From positions 1 to 64,000 of the forward strand of contig NZ_JAHWGP010000020.1 in assembly GCF_020873915.1 (NCBI RefSeq): a stretch of DNA of 64,000 bases. Reading direction: 5' to 3'. A model generated the notes under the pieces. The model searched no databases. It was not told where the DNA came from and saw only the letters and a list, made by a program, of their open reading frames with translations. A program made the translations under genes and the position numbers. Positions 23,501 to 31,880 of this stretch are shown here, in pieces. This DNA is from Streptomyces sp. DH5 (GTDB taxonomy: Bacteria > Actinomycetota > Actinomycetes > Streptomycetales > Streptomycetaceae). Each line of letters begins with the position of its first letter. Position 1 is the stretch's first letter.

Positions 23501-25419
23501 AGCCGGGCGTCCTCCTTCGACTGCGAGCCCACCTCGCGCAGGAAGGCGCCCACCGCCCGGCCCAGCTCCAGCGGACGGCCCAGCTGGTCGCCCTTCCAGA
23601 ACGGCAGCCGGCCCGGCACGCCCGGCGCCGGGGAGACCAGGACCCGGTCGCGCGTGATGTCCTCGATGCGCCAGGAACTGGTGCCGAGGGTGAAGACGTC
23701 GCCCACCCGGGACTCGTAGACCATCTCCTCGTCGAGCTCGCCGACCCGGCCGCCGCCCTTCTTGGGGTCGGCACCCGCCAGGAACACCCCGAACAGGCCC
23801 CGGTCGGGGATGGTGCCCCCCGACGTGACGGCGAGGCGCTGGGCGCCGGGGCGGCCGGTGATCTCGCCCGTGACCCGGTCCCACACCACGCGCGGGCGCA
23901 GCTCGGCGAAGGCGTCGGAGGGGTAGCGGCCGGCGAGCATGTCCAGGACGCCGGTGAAGGCCGACTCGGGCAGGGAGGCGAAGGGGGCCGCGCGACGGAC
24001 CAGGGCGAGCAGGTCGTCGACCTGCCAGGTGTCCATGGCCGTCATCGCGACGAGCTGCTGGGCCAGGACGTCGAGCGGGTTGGCGGGGACACGGAGCGCC
24101 TCGATGGCCCCGGTGCGCATCCGCTCGGTGACCACGGCCGACTGCACCAGGTCGCCCCGGTACTTGGGGAACACCACGCCCGTGGAGACCGCACCCACCT
24201 GGTGCCCGGCCCGGCCGACGCGCTGGAGCCCTGAGGCGACCGACGGCGGCGACTCGACCTGGACCACCAGGTCGACGGCGCCCATGTCGATGCCCAGCTC
24301 CAGACTGGAGGTGGCGACGACCGCGGGCAGCCGGCCCGCCTTCAGCTCCTCCTCGACCAGGGCGCGCTGCTCCTTGGACACGGAACCGTGGTGGGCCCGC
24401 GCGATGACCGGGGGCGCGCCCTGGGCGGCCCCGGAACCGCCCATCAGCTCGGCGGGGGAGTGCTGCTCGTCGAGCGGCTGACCGGTGGCCCGCTCGTAGG
24501 CGATCTCGTTGAGCCGGTTGCACAGACGCTCGGCGAGGCGGCGGGAATTGGCGAAGACGATCGTCGAGCGGTGCGACTGCACCAGATCGGTGATCCGCTC
24601 CTCGACGTGCGGCCAGATCGACGGGCGCTCGGTGCCCTCCGATCCGTCGGCGACGGGGGAGCCGCCCAGCTCTCCCAGGTCCTCGACCGGCAGCACCACG
24701 GACAGGTCGAACTCCTTGCCCGACGCCGGCTGGACGATCTCCACCTTGCCGCGGGGGGCGAGGAAGCGGGCCACCTCGTCCACCGGACGCACGGTCGCCG
24801 AGAGGCCGACGCGCCTGGCCGGGCGGGGCAGCAGCTCGTCCAGCCGCTCCAGGGAGAGGGCGAGGTGCGCGCCGCGCTTGGTGCCCGCGACCGCGTGCAC
24901 CTCGTCCAGGATCACCGTCTCCACGCCCGTCAGCGCGTCGCGCGTGGCGGACGTCAGCATCAGGAACAGCGACTCCGGAGTGGTGATCAGGATGTCCGGC
25001 GGCCGGGTCGCGAGGGCCCGCCGCTCCGCCGGAGGGGTGTCGCCGGAGCGGATGCCGACCTTCACCTCGGGCTCGGGCAGCCCCAGGCGCACGGCCTCCT
25101 GGCGGATGCCGGTCAGCGGGCTGCGCAGGTTGCGCTCCACGTCGACGGCGAGCGCCTTCAGCGGCGAGACGTACAGCACACGACAGCGCTTCCCGGGATC
25201 GGCGGGCGGCGGCGCGGACGCCAGCTGGTCCAGGGCGGCGAGGAAGGCCGCCAGGGTCTTCCCCGAGCCGGTGGGGGCGACCACCAGCACGTCCGAACCC
25301 TCCCCGATGGCCCGCCACGCACCGGCCTGCGCGGCGGTGGGCGCGGAGAAGGCTCCCGTGAACCAGCCGCGGGTGGCGGGGGAGAAGCCGTCCAGGGCCC
25401 GGTGCGGATCGCTGACCAT
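20578..25419 (-). CDS. lhr: Lhr-family ATP-dependent DNA helicase
   Basis: A 1613-residue superfamily 2 helicase of the large helicase-related (Lhr) family, a 3'-5' DNA translocase implicated in DNA repair. Near the N-terminus are the Q-like AQAGAW, Walker A APTGSGKT (about 45), then DEVH (motif II) and SATV (motif III). The second RecA domain carries HHGSVSK and QRVGRAGHQ (motif VI). The long C-terminal winged-helix and beta-barrel core makes up more than half of the protein, the normal full length for bacterial Lhr. The ATG at 25419 faces the divergent AraC gene. A CACGAT -10-like box 6 nt before it and no Shine-Dalgarno suggest a leaderless start. Confidence 0.93.
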   Translation of the reverse strand: MVSDPHRALDGFSPATRGWFTGAFSAPTAAQAGAWRAIGEGSDVLVVAPTGSGKTLAAFLAALDQLASAPPPADPGKRCRVLYVSPLKALAVDVERNLRSPLTGIRQEAVRLGLPEPEVKVGIRSGDTPPAERRALATRPPDILITTPESLFLMLTSATRDALTGVETVILDEVHAVAGTKRGAHLALSLERLDELLPRPARRVGLSATVRPVDEVARFLAPRGKVEIVQPASGKEFDLSVVLPVEDLGELGGSPVADGSEGTERPSIWPHVEERITDLVQSHRSTIVFANSRRLAERLCNRLNEIAYERATGQPLDEQHSPAELMGGSGAAQGAPPVIARAHHGSVSKEQRALVEEELKAGRLPAVVATSSLELGIDMGAVDLVVQVESPPSVASGLQRVGRAGHQVGAVSTGVVFPKYRGDLVQSAVVTERMRTGAIEALRVPANPLDVLAQQLVAMTAMDTWQVDDLLALVRRAAPFASLPESAFTGVLDMLAGRYPSDAFAELRPRVVWDRVTGEITGRPGAQRLAVTSGGTIPDRGLFGVFLAGADPKKGGGRVGELDEEMVYESRVGDVFTLGTSSWRIEDITRDRVLVSPAPGVPGRLPFWKGDQLGRPLELGRAVGAFLREVGSQSKEDARLRLLTAGLDAWAADNVLSYLDEQREACGHVPDDRTIVVERFRDELGDWRVVVHSPFGAQVHAPWALALGARLSERYGMDAQVMHADDGIVLRLPDADLMSLDLLDQDPVKAGHEYDSDQAPVGAADVVFDKGEVDQVVTDQVGGSALFASRFRECAARALLLPRRSPGRRTPLWQQRQRASQLLQVAGEFGSFPIVLEAVRECLQDVFDVPGLVELMGDLEARKVRLVEVTTPEPSPFARSLLFGYVAQFLYEGDSPLAERRAAALSLDSRLLAELLGQAELRELLDAEVLTELERELQWLTEDRRVKDAEGVADLLRLLGPLTEGELAERGAEPQWARELASARRAIRVRVAGADHWAAVEDAGRLRDALGTALPVGVPEAFTEPVKDPLGDLLARYARTHGPFTSATAAGRFGLGVAVTEGALQRLSAAGRVVQGEFHPAGIGQEWCDAAVLRRLRRRSLAALRHELEPVPPASLAQFLPQWQHIGKGHTLRGVDGLVRAVEQLQGASVPASALEKLVLPARVANYAPAMLDELTAAGEVVWAGAGSLPGKDGWVSLYLADAAPLLLPPPHPLELTALHQSVLDALTGGYGLFFRQIADQVRATTHPEAADPQLADALWDLVWSGRLTNDTLAPMRSLLGSGRTAGSTAHRAKRAVPRGRYGSLTAAARTASRTGPPTVAGRWSLVPHREADPTVRAHALAHTLLDRHGVVTRGAVAAEGVEGGFSATYRILSAFEETGQARRGYVVEGLGAAQFAMDGAVDRLRAAANAHERSGGMPAPDVPVPFDGASGHDALHDSPYRRPSPGDHVSPRGQAPQAPPSWKNGGGPSYDPFAGRRTGPDRSGRAVVLAAADPANAYGAALGWPEPPTGAGHKPGRKAGSLVVLVDGELTLYMERGGKTLLAWPTAGDGEPADDPRLPAAAEALAGAARAGSLGTVTVERINGTPALTSPLGALLESAGFVATPRGLRLRA

Positions 25420-25503
25420 GCGTCCATCGTGCACCCGGCCACTGACAATCGGGCCGAGCGGGGCCACGGGCGGGGTGTGCCGGGGCCGCGTGACAATGGC
25501 CGT
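25420..25503. promoter_or_regulatory. Divergent promoter region lhr/araC-type
   Basis: The 84 bp between the two ATG codons must hold both promoters. Rightward, GACAAT at 25492-25497 lies 6 nt before the ATG of the AraC gene. Leftward, CACGAT (complement of 25426-25431) lies 6 nt before the lhr ATG. Both imply leaderless transcripts. Confidence 0.45.
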
Positions 25504-26523
25504 ATGGCGGAAGCGCGCAGGGAACGGGCGCGGCACTGGAAGTACGACGAACTGCCCGGTGTCGACCTGCTGCGTGCCCGCTACATCCGCAAGTCGTTCG
25601 TGCGGCACACGCACGAGCACTTCGTGATCGCCGCCATCGACGACGGGGTGGAGGTCTTCCACCACGGCGGCGGGGACCAGTACGCCGGCGCCGGGTCCCT
25701 CGCGCTGGTGAACCCCGACACCCCGCACACCGGCCGGGCGGGCGTCCCCGAGGGATGGCGGTACGGGGCGGTGTACCCCTCGCCGGAGGTGGTGGCCGCG
25801 ATCGCCGCCGAGACCACCACGCTGCGCGGCACGCCCGGGTTCGTGAGACCCGTCCTCGACGACCCGTACACCGTCCACCTCGTGCACCAGGTGCTGCGGG
25901 CCACGGACGAGGGCAACGCGCTCGCCGCCGACACGCTGCTCCGCGTCGCGGTGACGCGGCTGCTCCGGCTGAACGGGGGCACGCCACCGCGGCGCGAGGT
26001 GCGTACCGCGGGCGCCCGGACCGCGGCACGCGCGCGTGCCGCGCTGGAGGAGCGGATGGCCGATCCCCCGACGCTGGAGCGGCTGGCGGCCGAGCTCGGC
26101 ACCAGCCCGTTCGCCCTGCTGCGGGCGTTCCGCGACACCTACGGGATGCCCCCGCACGCCTGGCTCACCGACGCGCGGGTGCGGCGCGCCCGCCGTCTGC
26201 TGGACGCGGGGACGGTGCCGTCACAGGCGGCCCTCGCGGTGGGGTTCACCGACCAGCCGCACCTCAACCGGCACTTCAGCCGGATCGTCGGCGTGCCCCC
26301 GGGCGCCTACCAGCGCGAGCGCAAGAACGTACAAGACGCACGCGGCGGGCTTCTCGTACCGTCGGGAACGTGGCAGCAGAACGGACGACAGCACTCACGG
26401 ACCTACGGGACGAAGCGGGAGGAGGGCCGGACGGCGCGGAAGGAAAGCCGGACGGCGCCGTCGTGCGGGACGCCCTCGGCGTCGGGATCGCCGTCGGACT
26501 CTCCGGGTTCGCCTTCGGCGTGA
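25504..26523 (+). CDS. AraC-family transcriptional regulator
   Basis: A 339-residue regulator with an N-terminal cupin-type sensor (about 15-150, with HTHEHFVIAAI and NPDTPHTG) and two C-terminal helix-turn-helix motifs (about 175-280, LERLAAELGTSPFALLRAFRDTYG and the PHAWLTDARVRRARRLL region). Its end overlaps the downstream azlC-type gene by 154 nt in another frame; the last 55 residues are low-complexity Arg/Ser/Gly and probably not structured. The adjacent AzlCD exporter is the likely target, by analogy with AraC regulators next to AzlC in actinobacteria. The effector is unknown. Confidence 0.83.
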   Translation: MAEARRERARHWKYDELPGVDLLRARYIRKSFVRHTHEHFVIAAIDDGVEVFHHGGGDQYAGAGSLALVNPDTPHTGRAGVPEGWRYGAVYPSPEVVAAIAAETTTLRGTPGFVRPVLDDPYTVHLVHQVLRATDEGNALAADTLLRVAVTRLLRLNGGTPPRREVRTAGARTAARARAALEERMADPPTLERLAAELGTSPFALLRAFRDTYGMPPHAWLTDARVRRARRLLDAGTVPSQAALAVGFTDQPHLNRHFSRIVGVPPGAYQRERKNVQDARGGLLVPSGTWQQNGRQHSRTYGTKREEGRTARKESRTAPSCGTPSASGSPSDSPGSPSA

Positions 26524-27140
26524 CCTCGGCGGGCAGTGGGCTCACCCTGCTCCAGACCTGTGCGCTGAGCCTGCTGGTGTTCACCGGGGCCTCCCAGTTC
26601 GCCCTGGTCGGGGCGCTCGCGGCCGGAGGCGGTCCGTTCACCGCCGCCGCGGGCGCGTTCTTCCTGGGGGTGCGCAACGCCTTCTACGGGCTGCGGTTGT
26701 CGCAGCTCCTGGCCCTGCCCCGCGCGGTGCGGCCGTTCGCCGCGCAGTGGGTCATCGACGAGACGGCCGCCGTGTCCCTCGCGCAGCCCACCCGGCGCGG
26801 CGCCCGGCTCGGGTTCGTGGTGACCGGGCTCAGCCTGTACGTCCTGTGGAACCTCACCACGCTGCTCGGCGCGCTGGGTGCGGAGGCGATCGGGGACACC
26901 GACGCGTGGGGGCTGGACGCGGCCGGCCCCGCGGTCTTCCTCGCGCTGCTGGCCCCGATGCTGCGGACCGGCACCGAGCGGACCGTCGCCGGGCTCGCGG
27001 TCCTCCTCGGACTCGGTCTGCTGCCCGTGCTGCCGGCCGGCGTGCCGGTGCTGGTGGCGGCGCTCGCGGCACCGGCCGTGCTGTGGGCGCGGGGCCGCCG
27101 GAGCGCACCGCACGGGGACGGGCCGGAGGAGGACCGTTGA
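26370..27140 (+). CDS. azlC: AzlC-family branched-chain amino acid exporter, large subunit
   Basis: A 256-residue multi-pass membrane protein of the AzlC/YgaZ family, the large subunit of a branched-chain amino acid exporter. Typical parts are GLSGFAFGVTSAGSGL, LLVFTGASQFA and FFLGVRNAFYGLRL, then further membrane helices to about 250. The GTG at 26370 gives an extra 30-residue polar N-terminus; the in-frame GTG at 26463 would remove it. Either way it starts inside the 3' end of the AraC gene. It overlaps azlD by 4 nt downstream. Confidence 0.85.
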   Translation: MAAERTTALTDLRDEAGGGPDGAEGKPDGAVVRDALGVGIAVGLSGFAFGVTSAGSGLTLLQTCALSLLVFTGASQFALVGALAAGGGPFTAAAGAFFLGVRNAFYGLRLSQLLALPRAVRPFAAQWVIDETAAVSLAQPTRRGARLGFVVTGLSLYVLWNLTTLLGALGAEAIGDTDAWGLDAAGPAVFLALLAPMLRTGTERTVAGLAVLLGLGLLPVLPAGVPVLVAALAAPAVLWARGRRSAPHGDGPEEDR

Positions 27141-27445
27141 ACATCTGGATCGCGATCGGCGTGACCGTCCTCGGCTGCTACGCCGTCAAACTCGCGGGGC
27201 TGCTGGTGCCCGCCGGAGTCCTGGAGCGCCCGCTCGTCAGGCGGCTCGCCGCACTGCTGCCGGTCGCGCTGCTCGCCGCGCTCACGGCCCAGCAGGCCTT
27301 CTCCGAGGGTCGGAGCCTGGTGCTGGACGCCCGCGCGGCCGGCCTGGCGGCCGCGGCCGTGGCGCTGATGCTGCGCGCCCCGTTCCTCCTCGTCATCGGG
27401 GCGGCCGTCGTGGTGACGGCGGGAGTGCGGGCACTGGGCGGGTGA
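27137..27445 (+). CDS. azlD: AzlD-family branched-chain amino acid exporter, small subunit
   Basis: A 102-residue hydrophobic protein with three to four membrane segments, typical in size and sequence (MNIWIAIGVTVLGCYAVKL, LPVALLAALTAQQAF) of AzlD, the small partner of AzlC. The TTG start at 27137 overlaps the azlC stop (TTGA), and GGAGGA lies 4-5 nt upstream, so translational coupling is expected. Substrate assignment rests on the family. Confidence 0.85.
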   Translation: MNIWIAIGVTVLGCYAVKLAGLLVPAGVLERPLVRRLAALLPVALLAALTAQQAFSEGRSLVLDARAAGLAAAAVALMLRAPFLLVIGAAVVVTAGVRALGG

Positions 27446-27700
27446 GCGGGGCCGCCCGGCCGGAGACGGAGCCGGCACCGCTCAGCCGACGGTGCGGCCG
27501 TACGCCGCCAGCGCGCGGGGACCCGACGGTCACCACCGACCGCAACTCCGGCGAAGGACCCGGCACCCGGGGCCCGGACGCCGGGCACATCGGGGGCGGC
27601 GGGCGGCTCCGGTGTCGTCCATGGCATCGGCCGTGGTCGGAAAGCGGCGCAGGCGGGTCCCGGGTCGGGAGGCCACCCCCCGGCGCGGGATACTGAGGGC

Positions 27701-27895
27701 ATGCGGTTGACGGTTTTCCGGGAGCGGATGGCGGAGCACTTCGGTGCGGGCTACGCCGAGACCTTCGCGCGCGACCACGTCATGTCCGAACTCGGCGGGC
27801 GCACCGTGGACGAGGCGCTGTCGGCCGGCTGGGACGCCAAGGACGTCTGGCAGGTGGTCTGCACGGTGATGGACGTGCCCCGGGAGAAGCGCTGA
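27701..27895 (+). CDS. DUF3046 small protein
   Basis: A 64-residue protein of the actinobacterial DUF3046 family, normally found just before recA (for example Rv2738c in M. tuberculosis). MRLTVFRERMAEHFG and DHVMSELGGRTVDEALSAG are its conserved parts. The ATG at 27701 has GATACT at 27689-27694 just upstream and no Shine-Dalgarno, suggesting a leaderless start. Function is unknown; the link with recA/recX is by neighbourhood only. Confidence 0.85.
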   Translation: MRLTVFRERMAEHFGAGYAETFARDHVMSELGGRTVDEALSAGWDAKDVWQVVCTVMDVPREKR

Positions 27896-27954
27896 TCGTC
27901 ACAGTGACCGCGCCGGGGCGGACGGCCGGTGCCGGCGTAGGTGAGACTTGAGCC

Positions 27955-29217
27955 GTGCCATCCACTGACGAGACCGGGCCGACGGCCCAGCGAACCACCA
28001 CGCCCGGCGCGCCACCGCCCACCGGGCCTCCGGTGGACCCCACGGCCCGGCCGGGCGCCCGCATGCCGCGCTGGCTGCCGCGGGCCATGGTGCTCGCACT
28101 CGCGCTGATCGCGGTGTTCCAGCTGGGCAGCTGGGCCTTCCACCAGCTCACCGGCCTGTTGCTCAACGTGCTCATCGCGTTCTTCCTGGCGCTCGCCGTC
28201 GAGCCCGCGGTGAGCTGGATGGCGGCACGCGGGGTGCGCCGGGGCCTGGGAACGTTCCTCGTCTTCCTGGGCATCCTGGTCGCGTCGGCGGGCTTCGTCA
28301 CGCTGCTCGGGTCGATGCTGGCGGGACAGATCGTCAAGATCGTCGAGGACTTCCCGGAGTACCTCGACTCGGTGATCAACTGGGTCAACGCGCACTTCCG
28401 CACCGAGCTGCGGCGGGTGGACATCCAGGAGGGCCTGCTGCGCTCCGACTGGCTGCGCAACTACGTGCAGAACAGCGCCACCGGTGTGCTCGACGTCTCC
28501 GCCCAGGTCCTCGGCGGTCTCTTCCAGCTCCTGACCGTCGGCCTGTTCTCGTTCTACTTCGCCGCCGACGGCCCCCGGCTGCGGCGCACCGTCTGCTCCC
28601 TGCTGCCCCCGGCGCGGCAGGCCGAGGTGCTGCGCGCGTGGGAGATCGCCGTGAACAAGACCGGCGGCTACCTGTACTCGCGCGGACTGATGGCCCTCGT
28701 CTCCGGCTCCTCCCACTACGTCCTGCTGGAGGTCCTGGAGGTCCCCTACGCGCCCGTGCTGGCCGTGTGGGTGGGCCTGGTGTCGCAGTTCATCCCCACC
28801 ATCGGCACGTATCTCGCGGGCGCGCTGCCCATGCTGATCGCCTTCACGGTCGACCCCTGGTACGCGCTGTGGGTGCTGGTCTTCGTGGTGATCTACCAGC
28901 AGTTCGAGAACTACGTGCTCCAGCCCAAGCTGACCTCCAGGACCGTCGACATCCACCCGGCGGTCGCCTTCGGCTCGGTCGTCGCGGGCACCGCCCTGCT
29001 GGGTGCCGTCGGCGCGCTCATCGCCATCCCCGCCGTCGCCACGCTCCAGGCGTTCCTCGGCGCCTACGTGAAGCGGTACGACGTCACGGACGATCCCCGG
29101 GTGCACGGCCACCGCGGTTCCGGCGCAGAGCAGGGAGCGCTCAGGCGCGCCCGCCGCTTGTGGGCCCGGCGACCGGGTGTGCCGCGCCCCCGGCACGGGG
29201 ATACCGGGGCCTCCTGA
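27955..29217 (+). CDS. AI-2E family (PerM/TqsA-like) membrane transporter
   Basis: A 420-residue membrane protein of the AI-2E/PerM family with about eight helices. After a Pro/Thr-rich N-terminus come paired helices (about 45-125), a soluble region (about 130-185, KIVEDFPEYLDSVINWV) and C-terminal helices that include the conserved GTYLAGALPMLIAF and QQFENYVLQPKL. Substrates differ in this family (autoinducer-2, ions, osmolytes) and cannot be deduced. GTG start at 27955, with GAGACT 6 nt upstream as a possible -10. It lies between DUF3046 and recA. Confidence 0.85.
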   Translation: MPSTDETGPTAQRTTTPGAPPPTGPPVDPTARPGARMPRWLPRAMVLALALIAVFQLGSWAFHQLTGLLLNVLIAFFLALAVEPAVSWMAARGVRRGLGTFLVFLGILVASAGFVTLLGSMLAGQIVKIVEDFPEYLDSVINWVNAHFRTELRRVDIQEGLLRSDWLRNYVQNSATGVLDVSAQVLGGLFQLLTVGLFSFYFAADGPRLRRTVCSLLPPARQAEVLRAWEIAVNKTGGYLYSRGLMALVSGSSHYVLLEVLEVPYAPVLAVWVGLVSQFIPTIGTYLAGALPMLIAFTVDPWYALWVLVFVVIYQQFENYVLQPKLTSRTVDIHPAVAFGSVVAGTALLGAVGALIAIPAVATLQAFLGAYVKRYDVTDDPRVHGHRGSGAEQGALRRARRLWARRPGVPRPRHGDTGAS

Positions 29218-29253
29218 GGACAGCCGGTGCCCGGCGGCACCGCGTGGCGCGGC

Positions 29254-29283
29254 TTGACACAAAAATCGAACATCCATTCTTAT
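29254..29283 (+). promoter_or_regulatory. recA promoter with LexA (SOS) box
   Basis: A -35 TTGACA (29254-29259) is followed by the SOS-type element GAACATCCATTC (29268-29279), one base from the actinobacterial consensus GAAC-N4-GTTC, placed over the spacer and -10 region (TCTTAT, 29278-29283). LexA binding there would block RNA polymerase. The transcript would have a 150-nt leader before recA. Confidence 0.8.
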
Positions 29284-29444
29284 GGAAGTGCCGGTGAGGC
29301 TCAACGACGGGTGTTCTGTCCGGGTTCACGCCGAAATGCATCCGCGTTATCCACAGGCCGGACGTGCGTCGGAGCGCGTTGTCAGTGGCAGGCGTTAGCG
29401 TCTTTGACGTGAAGCGATCGACTCAAGCAAATCGGGTGGAACCC

Positions 29445-30563
29445 ATGGCAGGAACCGACCGCGAGAAGGCGCTCGACGCCGCGCTCGCACAGATTGAACG
29501 GCAATTCGGCAAGGGCGCGGTCATGCGCATGGGTGACCGGACGAACGAGCCCATCGAGGTCATCCCGACCGGGTCGACCGCGCTGGACGTGGCGCTCGGC
29601 GTGGGCGGTCTGCCGCGCGGCCGTGTGGTGGAGATCTACGGACCGGAGTCCTCCGGCAAGACGACCCTGACCCTGCACGCGGTGGCGAACGCGCAGAAGG
29701 CCGGCGGCCAGGTCGCCTTCGTGGACGCGGAGCACGCCCTCGACCCCGAGTACGCCAAGAAGCTCGGCGTCGACATCGACAACCTGATCCTGTCCCAGCC
29801 GGACAACGGCGAGCAGGCCCTGGAGATCGTGGACATGCTGGTCCGCTCCGGTGCCCTCGACCTCATCGTCATCGACTCCGTCGCGGCCCTCGTGCCGCGT
29901 GCGGAGATCGAGGGCGAGATGGGCGACAGCCACGTCGGTCTGCAGGCCCGTCTGATGAGCCAGGCCCTACGGAAGATCACCAGCGCGCTCAACCAGTCCA
30001 AGACCACCGCGATCTTCATCAACCAGCTCCGCGAGAAGATCGGCGTGATGTTCGGCTCCCCGGAGACCACGACCGGTGGCCGGGCGCTGAAGTTCTACGC
30101 CTCGGTGCGCATCGACATCCGCCGCATCGAGACCCTCAAGGACGGCACCGAGGCGGTCGGCAACCGCACCCGATGCAAGGTCGTCAAGAACAAGGTGGCG
30201 CCGCCCTTCAAGCAGGCCGAGTTCGACATCCTCTACGGCCAGGGCATCAGCCGCGAGGGCGGTCTGATCGACATGGGCGTGGAGCACGGCTTCGTCCGCA
30301 AGGCCGGCGCCTGGTACACGTACGAGGGCGACCAGCTCGGCCAGGGCAAGGAGAACGCCCGCAACTTCCTGAAGGACAACCCGGATCTCGCCAACGAGAT
30401 CGAGCGGAAGATCAAGGAGAAGCTGGGCGTCGGCGTCCGGCCCGAGGAGCCCGCCGCAGAGGCGGCCGCGGACGCCACGGGCACCGCTCCGGCCGAGCCG
30501 GCCGCGGTACCGGTTCCGGCGGCCAAGGCCACCAAGTCCAAGGCCGCGGCGGCCAAGAGCTGA
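29445..30563 (+). CDS. recA: Recombinase A
   Basis: A 372-residue RecA, the strand-exchange protein and LexA co-protease. The Walker [10 protein letters not shown] is near 66, with [17 protein letters not shown] (Walker B), the [14 protein letters not shown] and [14 protein letters not shown] motifs and an intact C-terminal domain (RNFLKDNPD). The Ala/Pro/Lys-rich tail after about 335 is typical for Streptomyces. No intein is present. The ATG at 29445 has GGGTGGA 6-9 nt upstream; longer in-frame starts upstream lie in the leader. recX follows 3 nt after the stop, so the two are co-transcribed under LexA control. Confidence 0.98.
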   Translation: MAGTDREKALDAALAQIERQFGKGAVMRMGDRTNEPIEVIPTGSTALDVALGVGGLPRGRVVEIYGPESSGKTTLTLHAVANAQKAGGQVAFVDAEHALDPEYAKKLGVDIDNLILSQPDNGEQALEIVDMLVRSGALDLIVIDSVAALVPRAEIEGEMGDSHVGLQARLMSQALRKITSALNQSKTTAIFINQLREKIGVMFGSPETTTGGRALKFYASVRIDIRRIETLKDGTEAVGNRTRCKVVKNKVAPPFKQAEFDILYGQGISREGGLIDMGVEHGFVRKAGAWYTYEGDQLGQGKENARNFLKDNPDLANEIERKIKEKLGVGVRPEEPAAEAAADATGTAPAEPAAVPVPAAKATKSKAAAAKS

Positions 30564-30566
30564 CCC

Positions 30567-31358
30567 GTGACCCGACGAACCGACTGGGCCGAGTACGAGT
30601 TCGACGCCGCCGGTGTCCCACGGGGGAGGGACACCGACGGCGGCGACGGCCCGGCCGTGGACGGTGACACGGCCCACGACGACGGCACGGGCGCAAACCG
30701 CGGCGGCAGGCGGCGCGGCGGGGGCGCACGGGCGGGCGGCTCGCGTGACGGCGGGCCGCGCGGTGGACGCGGACGCGGGCGCCGGACCTTCGGCGACGCG
30801 GCCGCGGCGGACGGAGGCTCCTCTTCCTCGGAGAGGGCGGAGCGGGAGGAACCTCCGGGGGACCCGGTCGAGCGGGCGCGGGGGATCTGCCTGCGCCTGC
30901 TCACCGGGGCCCCGCGCACCCGGAAGCAGCTCGCCGACGCGCTGCGCAAGCGCGGGATCCCGGACGAGGCCGCCGAGGAGGTGCTGTCCCGGTTCGAAGA
31001 GGCCGGACTGATCAACGACAGCGCCTTCGCGGACGCCTGGGTGGAGTCCCGCCACCATGGCCGGGGGCTGGCCCGGCGCGCGCTCGCCCGCGAACTGCGG
31101 ACCAAGGGCGTCGACCCCACGCTGATCGAGGAGGCCGTCTCCCGACTCGACTCCGAGCAGGAGGAGGAGACCGCGCGCGACCTGGTGGACCGCAAGCTGC
31201 GCGCCACCCGCGGACTCGACCGCGACAAGCGCGTCCGCCGCCTCGCGGGCATGCTCGCCCGCAAGGGCTACCCCGAAGGCCTCGCCCTGCGCGTGGTCCG
31301 GCAGGCCCTGGAAGAGGAGGGCGAGGACACGGACTTCCTCGGGGACGAGGGGGTCTGA
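30567..31358 (+). CDS. recX: RecX regulatory protein
   Basis: A 263-residue RecX, which limits RecA filament growth. The conserved helical repeats span about 95-260 (CLRLLTGAPRTRKQLADALRKRG, LINDSAFADAWVESR, GLARRALARELRTKGVD). The first 90 residues are Gly/Arg/Asp-rich and probably disordered, longer than in most RecX proteins. The GTG start lies 3 nt after recA, so expression depends on the recA transcript. Confidence 0.93.
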   Translation: MTRRTDWAEYEFDAAGVPRGRDTDGGDGPAVDGDTAHDDGTGANRGGRRRGGGARAGGSRDGGPRGGRGRGRRTFGDAAAADGGSSSSERAEREEPPGDPVERARGICLRLLTGAPRTRKQLADALRKRGIPDEAAEEVLSRFEEAGLINDSAFADAWVESRHHGRGLARRALARELRTKGVDPTLIEEAVSRLDSEQEEETARDLVDRKLRATRGLDRDKRVRRLAGMLARKGYPEGLALRVVRQALEEEGEDTDFLGDEGV

Positions 31359-31448
31359 GCCGACGGCGAGGAACCGGTGACCCCGCCCGCGCCGGGGCGA
31401 CCTGCCGCCCGGACGTGACGCTCACCCGGGCACGGCCGGGCCGGCCGT

Positions 31449-31880
31449 CTACGCGGACGGCGTCCGCGTCACCGGGAGGCCGGCAGCACGCCAGGCCTGG
31501 AAGCCGCCCACCAGGTCGGTGGCGCGACGCAGGCCCAGCCGGTGGAGGGACTCCGCCGCCAGGCTGGAGGCGTACCCCTCGTTGCAGATCACGACCACGC
31601 GCAGGTCATGGCCGGTGGCCTCGGGAAGGCGGTGGCTGCCCAGGGGGTCCAGGCGCCACTCCAGTTCGTTGCGCTCGACGATGAGAGCGCCGGGAACAAG
31701 TCCGTCACGGTCCCGCAGCGCGGCGTACCGGATGTCCACGAGCAGCGCCTCACCGGCCCGGGCCGCCTCGTAGGCGTCCGGGGCCCCGACGCGTTCGTAG
31801 CCGGCGCGCACCCGCTCCAGCAGCTCGTCGATCCCGGTGGCGCCGCCAGGCTGTTCGTTCGTCTCGTGCGTCCCGCTCAC
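31449..31880 (-). CDS. Rhodanese-like sulfurtransferase
   Basis: A 143-residue single-domain rhodanese. LLVDIRYAALRDRDGLVPGAL and the active-site loop VVVICNEGYASS (Cys 99) are intact, and GGFQAWRAAGLPV is the usual end. The GTG start overlaps the stop of the upstream cysteine dioxygenase (GTGA), so the two are coupled and likely act together in cysteine sulfur disposal. The promoter and the cysteine-rich leader upstream of the dioxygenase would control both. Confidence 0.88.
   Translation of the reverse strand: MSGTHETNEQPGGATGIDELLERVRAGYERVGAPDAYEAARAGEALLVDIRYAALRDRDGLVPGALIVERNELEWRLDPLGSHRLPEATGHDLRVVVICNEGYASSLAAESLHRLGLRRATDLVGGFQAWRAAGLPVTRTPSA

Noticed and set aside
29364-29444. 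Longer N-terminus for RecA
   Set aside because: The 27 extra codons lie in the leader, lack conservation with other RecA proteins, and the ATG at 29445 has a suitable ribosome binding site.
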